From assembly GCF_024158125.1 (NCBI RefSeq), contig NZ_JAMZFT010000001.1, forward strand, positions 434,001-498,000: a stretch of 64,000 nt of DNA, in the 5' to 3' direction. Source of the stretch: Futiania mangrovi. Lineage in GTDB: Bacteria; Pseudomonadota; Alphaproteobacteria; Futianiales; Futianiaceae. A model generated the notes under the pieces. The model did no database searches and was not told the DNA's origin. It saw nothing but the letters and a program-made list of their open reading frames with translations. A program made the position numbers and the translations under genes. Positions 59,129-64,000 of the stretch are shown here, one piece after another (within the stretch, counting starts at the first letter, position 1; each line of letters begins with the position of its first letter).

Positions 59129-60256
59129 CTAGATCAGAGATACCTGATGGCCAGCGTGCCGCTCCAGGCGCCCTGCCAGCTCGAGTTCGAGCAAGATCAT
59201 CGAAACGACCGGGGGTGTCAAACCGCTCATCCGGACGAGGGTGTCGATGTCGACAGGCGTCGGGCCCAGCAGCGAGGTCACCGCGGCGCGGGCGTCGCTC
59301 AGCGTTTCCTCCGCCGGTGGGGCGGGGAAGGGCAGCAGAGGCTCGCGGCTGTCGGGCTCCGTCATCGAGCCGCCCATCACGGGCCGCAGCGTGTCGAGCA
59401 CGTCGTCCGCCGACTGGACGAGCGTTGCGCCCTCGCGCAGCAGCCGGTTCGAGCCCTGGCAGCGCGGGTCGAGCGGGGAGCCCGGCACGGCCATCACCTC
59501 GCGCCCCTGGTCGGCAGCGAAGCGCGCGGTAGTCAGCGAGCCCGATTGCCGCGCCGCCTCGATCACCACCGTGCCGTAGGAGAGGCCCGAGATGATCCGG
59601 TTTCGGCGCGGGAAATGTCGGCCCTGCGGCTTCATGCCCATTGGCATTTCGGAGAGGATGCAGCCGGTCTCCGCAAGCTCCGCGTAAAGTCCGGCGTTTT
59701 CCGGCGGATAGATGTCGTCGACGCCGCCCGCGAGCACGGCCACGGTGCCGGTCGCGAGGCTCGCCCGATGCGCCGCAGTGTCGATGCCGCGCGCAAGACC
59801 GGAGGCGACGACGACCCGGCTTTCGCCGAGGCCCGCGGCGATCTGCTGTGCCATCCGCTGACCCGCGGCGGACGCGTTGCGCGCGCCCACGATGGCGACG
59901 GCGGGGTCAGAGAGCAGATGGACATGGCCCCGGGCCCAGAGTACGGGCGGCGGCGCGTCGATCAGTGCGAGCAGGCGCGGATAGGTGGCGGCGCCGAGAC
60001 ACAGCATCTCCGCACCCGCCTCTGCCGCCGCGTCCAGTTCGCGCCGCGCCTCGCCCGCCTCCGCGATGCGGATCCGGCGTGCCATGCCGCCGCGTTCGGC
60101 GAGCTTGGGAAGCGCCGCGAGCGCTGCGCCCGCGCTGCCGTAGTGGCGCAGAAGCTGGACGAAGGTAACCGGGCCGACGTTCTCGCTGCGGATCAGGCGG
60201 AGCCAGTCGATGCGTTCCGCCTCGGTACGCGGCGGAGACACGGGCAATGGGGTCAT
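59129..60256 (-). CDS. dprA: DNA processing protein DprA
   Basis: DprA loads RecA onto incoming single-stranded DNA during natural transformation and is widely conserved in non-competent species too. The 375-residue product has an N-terminal helical domain (about 15-75), the Rossmann-like core with [13 protein letters not shown] and [39 protein letters not shown] and [27 protein letters not shown], and a C-terminal winged helix (about 300-375). The start overlaps the plsY stop by ATGA. 52 bases separate it from topA. Confidence 0.94.
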   Translation of the reverse strand: MTPLPVSPPRTEAERIDWLRLIRSENVGPVTFVQLLRHYGSAGAALAALPKLAERGGMARRIRIAEAGEARRELDAAAEAGAEMLCLGAATYPRLLALIDAPPPVLWARGHVHLLSDPAVAIVGARNASAAGQRMAQQIAAGLGESRVVVASGLARGIDTAAHRASLATGTVAVLAGGVDDIYPPENAGLYAELAETGCILSEMPMGMKPQGRHFPRRNRIISGLSYGTVVIEAARQSGSLTTARFAADQGREVMAVPGSPLDPRCQGSNRLLREGATLVQSADDVLDTLRPVMGGSMTEPDSREPLLPFPAPPAEETLSDARAAVTSLLGPTPVDIDTLVRMSGLTPPVVSMILLELELAGRLERHAGHQVSLI

Positions 60257-60882
60257 GCAGTCTTGTCCTTCTTCTCGCCGATCCGGGGTTCTGTCCCCTT
60301 GAGAAGGCGCCCGATGTTCGACCGGTGGCGCCAGAAGATCAGGACGGCGAGAGCAAGGAACAGCTCCATCATCTGCGCCGAACCGTACAGATTGAACGCA
60401 ACGGGCGCCGCCGTGGCGGAGGCGAGCGACGCCAGCGAGGAAAAGCGGAAGACGGCGGCCGCGATGAGCCAGGCGAGGGCGGTCAGCACGCCCGCCGGCC
60501 AGAAGGAAACCGCGAGCGCGATGCCGAGGAAGGTCGCGACGCCCTTGCCGCCCTTGAAGCCCAGCCAGACCGGGTAGAGGTGGCCGATAAAGGCGCCGAA
60601 GGCCGCGATCGTCATGATGTCCGGGCCCCACATCCGCGCGATCAGCACGGCGGCGGCGCCCTTGCCCATGTCGCCCGCGAGCGTGGCGAGTGCGGCAAGT
60701 TTCGAGCCCGTGCGCAGGACGTTGGTCGCGCCGATGTTGCCCGACCCCATGCTGCGCACATCGCCCAGCCCCATCGCCCGCGCGATCAGCAGGCCGAAGG
60801 GGATGGACCCAAGCAGGTAGCCGCCGATCAGCGCGGCGAGATAGAAGGGCAGGGCCGTTCCCCAGTCGATGGGATCAGGCAC
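60253..60882 (-). CDS. plsY: Acyl phosphate:glycerol-3-phosphate acyltransferase PlsY
   Basis: Inner-membrane enzyme that acylates glycerol-3-phosphate with acyl-phosphate, starting phospholipid synthesis. The product is about 209 residues with five hydrophobic segments. The three PlsY motifs are seen: [47 protein letters not shown] and [13 protein letters not shown]. Both possible starts are GTG: 60882 (just after AAGGAGG, short spacing) and 60903, which adds seven residues. It overlaps the end of pyrC and the start of dprA. Confidence 0.9.
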   Translation of the reverse strand: MPDPIDWGTALPFYLAALIGGYLLGSIPFGLLIARAMGLGDVRSMGSGNIGATNVLRTGSKLAALATLAGDMGKGAAAVLIARMWGPDIMTIAAFGAFIGHLYPVWLGFKGGKGVATFLGIALAVSFWPAGVLTALAWLIAAAVFRFSSLASLASATAAPVAFNLYGSAQMMELFLALAVLIFWRHRSNIGRLLKGTEPRIGEKKDKTA

Positions 60883-62194
60883 CGCCGCCTCCTTCCGCCG
60901 CACCCGCGGCGAGGTCGAACACGGTGCGTCCGCCCACGACGGTACGGATCGCCCGGCCCATGAAACGCCGGTCCTCGTAGGGCGTGTTCTTGGAGCGCGA
61001 GCGCAGCGCCTCCCGCTTCAGGATCCACGGGCGGTCGAGGTCGATCAGCACGAGATCCGCGGGCGCACCGGGCGCGAGGCGGCCCGCCTCCAGCCCCAGC
61101 AACTCCGCCGGGCGGGCGGTTGCGGCCTTCAGCGCGGTCGCGAGCGGCACCTCGCCCAGATGATGCAGCCAGAGCAGCACGGGCAAGAGCGTCTCCAGCC
61201 CTGCCGCGCCATAGGCCGCCTCGCCGAAGGGCAGGCGCTTCGATTCCTCGTCCTGCGGATCGTGCGCGGAGACGACCACGTCGATGGTGCCGTCGGCCAG
61301 CGCCGCAACGCAGGCCGCGCGGTCCTCCTCCCGCCTCAGCGGCGGGCGCATCTTGAAGAATGTGCGGTAGCTCGCGATGTCGATCTCGTTGAGCGCCAGG
61401 TGCTGCGCCGAGACGCCCGCGGTAACGGGCAGGCCTTGCGCCTTCGCGGCCCGGATCACGTCGAGGCTGGCAGATGTGCTCACCTGGCCCAGGTGATAGC
61501 GCGCACCCGTCAGCGCGACGAGCCGCATGTCGCGGTCGACGGTGATCGTTTCCGCCACCGCCGGGCTCCCCGACAGGCCGAGGCGGCCGGAAACTTCCCC
61601 TTCGTTCATCACGCCGCCCGAGAGGGTCGGGTCTTCCGCGTGCGCGACGACGAGGGCGTCGAACGCGCTCGCATAGGTCAGGGCGCGGCGCATCACCAGC
61701 GCGCTCGGCACCGTCCGGTCGCCATCCGTGAAGGCCAGCGCGCCCGCGTCCTTCAGCAGGCCGATCTCGGTCATCTCCTGACCCGCGGTGCCCTTGGTCA
61801 GCGCCGCCATGCACTCCACGTTCACCGCCGAGCGGATCTTGCCGCGCCGGCGCACGAACTCCACGAGTGCCGGATCCTCGATCACCGGGTCGGTGTTGGG
61901 TTGCAGCACCATGGTCGTGATGCCGCCCGCCGCCGCCGCGTCGCCCGCGGTTTCCAGCGTCTCGCGGTGGTCGGCGCCCGGCTCCCCGATGAAGACGCGC
62001 ATGTCGATCAGGCCGGGCGCGAGCACGTGCCCGCGGCAGTCGACGGCCTCGGCGTCCGTGACCGTTCCGGCCGAGAGATGCGGCCCGAGGTCCGCGATCC
62101 GCCCATCCTCGACAAGAAGGCCGCCCGCCTCGTCGCGCCCCGTCGCCGGGTCGACGAGGCGTGCATTGTGAAAGAGGGTGCGCGTGCCGGTCAT
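60875..62194 (-). CDS. pyrC: Dihydroorotase-like protein PyrC' (metal site lost)
   Basis: A 439-residue amidohydrolase-fold protein homologous to class I dihydroorotase. The metal-binding D-x-H-x-H-x-R of active enzymes reads D64-M-R-V-F-I-G, so both histidines are replaced (R66, F68), and the DHAPH region reads SAHDPQ. It is therefore probably inactive. In Pseudomonas such a PyrC' is needed as a structural partner of aspartate transcarbamoylase; the ATGA overlap with pyrB supports that here. A catalytic dihydroorotase should be encoded elsewhere. The start overlaps the pyrB stop. Confidence 0.88.
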   Translation of the reverse strand: MTGTRTLFHNARLVDPATGRDEAGGLLVEDGRIADLGPHLSAGTVTDAEAVDCRGHVLAPGLIDMRVFIGEPGADHRETLETAGDAAAAGGITTMVLQPNTDPVIEDPALVEFVRRRGKIRSAVNVECMAALTKGTAGQEMTEIGLLKDAGALAFTDGDRTVPSALVMRRALTYASAFDALVVAHAEDPTLSGGVMNEGEVSGRLGLSGSPAVAETITVDRDMRLVALTGARYHLGQVSTSASLDVIRAAKAQGLPVTAGVSAQHLALNEIDIASYRTFFKMRPPLRREEDRAACVAALADGTIDVVVSAHDPQDEESKRLPFGEAAYGAAGLETLLPVLLWLHHLGEVPLATALKAATARPAELLGLEAGRLAPGAPADLVLIDLDRPWILKREALRSRSKNTPYEDRRFMGRAIRTVVGGRTVFDLAAGAAEGGGGA

Positions 62195-63162
62195 CGCCCT
62201 GCCTCCCCACCATCCGAGAGGTTCTGCGACAGGAGGTCCAGCACGGCCATGCGCACCGCCACCCCCATCTCCACCTGGTCGCGGATGACGCTGCGCGACA
62301 GGTCGTCGGCAAGCTCGGAATCGATCTCCACGCCCCGGTTCATCGGCCCGGGGTGCATGACGATGGCGTGCGGCTCGGCCAGCGCCAGCTTGCGGTAGTC
62401 GAGCCCGTAGAAGTGGAAATACTCCCGGACCGACGGCACGAAGGCACCCTGCATCCGCTCGAGCTGCAGACGCAGCATCATCACCGCGTCGACGCCCTTC
62501 AGCCCCTCTTCCATCGAATGGAAGATCTCCGCGCCCAGCCGGTCCGCGGCAGGCGGCAGCAGGGTCGGCGGCGCGATCAGCCGGACCCGCGCGCCCATGG
62601 TGTTGAGCAGGAGGATGTTCGAGCGCGCCACCCGGCTGTGCAGGATGTCGCCGCAGATCGCGACCGTCAGGCGCGCGATCTTGCCGAAGCGGCGGCGCAT
62701 GGTCAGCGCGTCGAGCAGCGCCTGGGTCGGATGCTCGTGCGCGCCGTCGCCAGCGTTCACGACCGCGCAGCGCACCTTCTGCGACAGAAGCTCCACCGCG
62801 CCGGACTGGGCGTGGCGCACGACCAGCAGGTCTGGCCGCATGGCGTTGAGCGTCGTCGCCGTGTCGACCAGCGTCTCGCCCTTCTTCACCGCCGAGGAGG
62901 CGACCGACATGTTCATCACGTCCGCGCCGAGCCGCTTGCCCGCCAGCTCGAACGAGCTTTGCGTGCGCGTCGACGGCTCGAAGAACAGATTGATCTGGGT
63001 GCGCCCGCGCAGCGTGTCACGCTTCTTCGTCGCTTGCCGGTTCAGGTCGACATATGTGTCGGCGAGGTCGAGGATGGTTCCGACGTCCCATTCCGACAGA
63101 GCCCGGATGCCGAGCAGGTGGCGGTGGGTGAAGGGAAAGCTGGGGCGCGGCGTTGCGGTCAT
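62191..63162 (-). CDS. pyrB: Aspartate carbamoyltransferase catalytic subunit
   Basis: Condenses carbamoyl phosphate and aspartate in pyrimidine synthesis. The 323-residue product has the carbamoyl phosphate site [62 protein letters not shown] and the aspartate-side LRLQLERM and [11 protein letters not shown]. Length fits the form that associates with PyrC'. No Shine-Dalgarno is visible before the ATG. pyrI is absent. Confidence 0.95.
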   Translation of the reverse strand: MTATPRPSFPFTHRHLLGIRALSEWDVGTILDLADTYVDLNRQATKKRDTLRGRTQINLFFEPSTRTQSSFELAGKRLGADVMNMSVASSAVKKGETLVDTATTLNAMRPDLLVVRHAQSGAVELLSQKVRCAVVNAGDGAHEHPTQALLDALTMRRRFGKIARLTVAICGDILHSRVARSNILLLNTMGARVRLIAPPTLLPPAADRLGAEIFHSMEEGLKGVDAVMMLRLQLERMQGAFVPSVREYFHFYGLDYRKLALAEPHAIVMHPGPMNRGVEIDSELADDLSRSVIRDQVEMGVAVRMAVLDLLSQNLSDGGEAGR

Positions 63163-63170
63163 GAGCCGCA

Positions 63171-63199
63171 GGAATAGCGAACGCCATCCCCTTGGACAA
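63171..63199 (-). promoter_or_regulatory. Candidate pyrB promoter, possibly leaderless
   Basis: On the minus strand TTGTCC (63199-63194) and TATTCC (63176-63171) are 17 bases apart. The expected start (about 63164) is almost at the ATG (63162), and no ribosome-binding site is seen between them. The match to consensus is partial. Confidence 0.4.
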
Positions 63200-63225
63200 G
63201 CGGCGACGTGCGCCCCTCCGGTCCC

Positions 63226-64000
63226 TTACGGAAGCAGCAGGGCCAGCATGACGGGCATGGTGGCGAGCGCGATCACGGTCTGCGCGGCGATCAGGCTGGC
63301 CGAAAGCTGCGCGTCGCCGCCCAGTTGCTTGGCGAGAATGTAGCCATTGACCGCGGTCGGCGTGGAGGTGGCGATGATCGCGACCGAGAGCGCCAGCCCC
63401 TCCACCCCGAAGAGCGGGCCGAGCGCCCAGACGATCAGCGGCATCCCCAGGACGCGCACCAGCGACCAGGTGAGCACTGTGCCGCCCGCGGTCGCGAGCC
63501 GTTTCAGATCGAGGCCCGCACCTGCCGCCAGAAGTCCCAGCGCCAGCGTGCCGCCGCCCATGATCTGCAGCGTGTCGGAGAGAAGTTCCGGAAGTTTCCA
63601 CCCCGATTCCCGGATCGCGAGGCCGACCACGCAGGCCATCAGCAGGGGATTGGTGGCGAGGCTCTTCAGGATCGGCGGGCGCTTCCCGTCCTCGCGCCGC
63701 CGCCCGTAGGTCACGAAGCCCCAGACCGCGAGGATGTTGGCGACCGGGATCAGCGCGCCCGCCGCAATGGCGGTGAGCGCCAGCCCGTCGGGCCCGTAAA
63801 GCCCCGCCGCGACCGCAAGCGCCACATAGGTGTTCCAGCGCACGTTCGACTGGAAGATGCTGGCGAAGGCCGGGCTGTCGACGGTCTGCGACAGGCGCGA
63901 GAGATAGGCGGCGGCCGCGAGCAGAACCTGTGCCGCGACCAGCGTCGCCGCCATCTGGCCGACCGGGGCGCCTTCGAACTCCGCCGTCGCGATGGCCCGC
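63226..64000 (-). CDS. AEC family transporter (auxin efflux carrier-like), 5' end outside window
   Basis: The frame is open from 63226 to the right edge, so the N-terminus lies beyond the window; 257 residues are visible of a family that is usually about 300-320. About seven or eight hydrophobic segments are seen. LATNPLLMACVVGLAIRESGWKLP and the second-half LAAGAGLDLKRLATAGGTVLTWSLVRVLGMPLIVWAL are family stretches, as is PTAVNGYILAKQLGGDAQLSASLIAAQTVIALATMPVMLALL at the end. Substrate unknown. An internal methionine at 63954 could be mistaken for the start, but coding continues upstream without break. Confidence 0.88.
   Translation of the reverse strand, partial: RAIATAEFEGAPVGQMAATLVAAQVLLAAAAYLSRLSQTVDSPAFASIFQSNVRWNTYVALAVAAGLYGPDGLALTAIAAGALIPVANILAVWGFVTYGRRREDGKRPPILKSLATNPLLMACVVGLAIRESGWKLPELLSDTLQIMGGGTLALGLLAAGAGLDLKRLATAGGTVLTWSLVRVLGMPLIVWALGPLFGVEGLALSVAIIATSTPTAVNGYILAKQLGGDAQLSASLIAAQTVIALATMPVMLALLLP

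Noticed and set aside
56476-59532. Plus-strand open frame of about 1,018 codons opposite topA
   Set aside because: It lies opposite the complete topA, shows no recognisable domain and has the composition of an antisense shadow.

Overview
The window is chromosomal DNA of a high-GC alphaproteobacterium (about two thirds G+C by eye). The class call rests on MipZ instead of a Min system, a DivK-PleD pair, an ATP12-type F1 chaperone, DUF1489, DUF3572, DUF983 and EipB-type proteins, and the order topA-rnr-DUF983-NUDIX-rpmG. A phasin indicates polyhydroxyalkanoate storage. The order within the class cannot be fixed from this sequence. No insertion sequence, prophage, CRISPR array or plasmid gene is visible; apart from one small variable-looking region the window reads as core genome.

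Layout. 1-6.9 kb: the end of the ribosomal spc operon (rplF-rplR-rpsE-rpmD-rplO-secY-adk) and the alpha operon (rpsM-rpsK-rpoA-rplQ), the latter with its own near-consensus promoter and a final terminator. 7-10.8 kb: rarA, an RluA-family pseudouridine synthase, a HAD phosphatase and the ATP12 chaperone, the last three joined by ATGA overlaps. 10.8-22.6 kb: propionyl-CoA carboxylase, with pccB and pccA separated by about 6.4 kb that holds glutathione-dependent formaldehyde detoxification (fghA, class III adh), a YbjQ protein, an internally duplicated protein with four TerB-like DG motifs, three tandem small AroQ/chorismate-mutase-fold proteins and an MgtC/DUF4010 membrane protein. 22.7-25.4 kb: lipB, an orphan FliN-like protein, tRNA-Leu(GAG) and mgtE. 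25.4-30.7 kb: the leucine-catabolic genes ivd, mccB and mccA. 30.7-36.4 kb: a half-size GDT1 protein, DUF1489, mipZ, a VWA protein, a membrane J-protein, galU and ugd. 36.4-41.5 kb: a SPOR-domain D,D-carboxypeptidase, phasin, clpS and clpA. 41.5-49.6 kb: mostly minus-strand housekeeping and envelope genes (DUF2383, a FemAB-like GNAT, GDPD, RidA, EipB, dinB, ROK kinase, HAD, DUF3572). 49.7-51.5 kb: divK-pleD. 51.6-64 kb: a minus-strand block pyrB-pyrC'-plsY-dprA-topA-rnr-DUF983-NUDIX-MFS-rpmG, and an AEC transporter that runs off the right edge.

How the genes work together. Two biotin carboxylases (propionyl-CoA and methylcrotonyl-CoA) plus isovaleryl-CoA dehydrogenase point to branched-chain amino-acid and odd-chain fatty-acid catabolism. 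MipZ, DivK and PleD represent the alphaproteobacterial cell-cycle machinery. GalU and Ugd supply UDP-glucuronate for surface polysaccharide. ClpS and ClpA form the N-degron arm of ClpAP.

The least explained part is 16.0-18.5 kb. Three neighbouring AroQ-fold genes show graded loss of the catalytic residues known from E. coli chorismate mutase, next to a four-fold DG-motif protein. Other leads are a perfect 11-bp inverted repeat around the predicted phasin promoter (a PhaR-type operator candidate), a dihydroorotase homologue without its metal-binding HxH, and lipB and fliN-like start codons only 13 bp apart.
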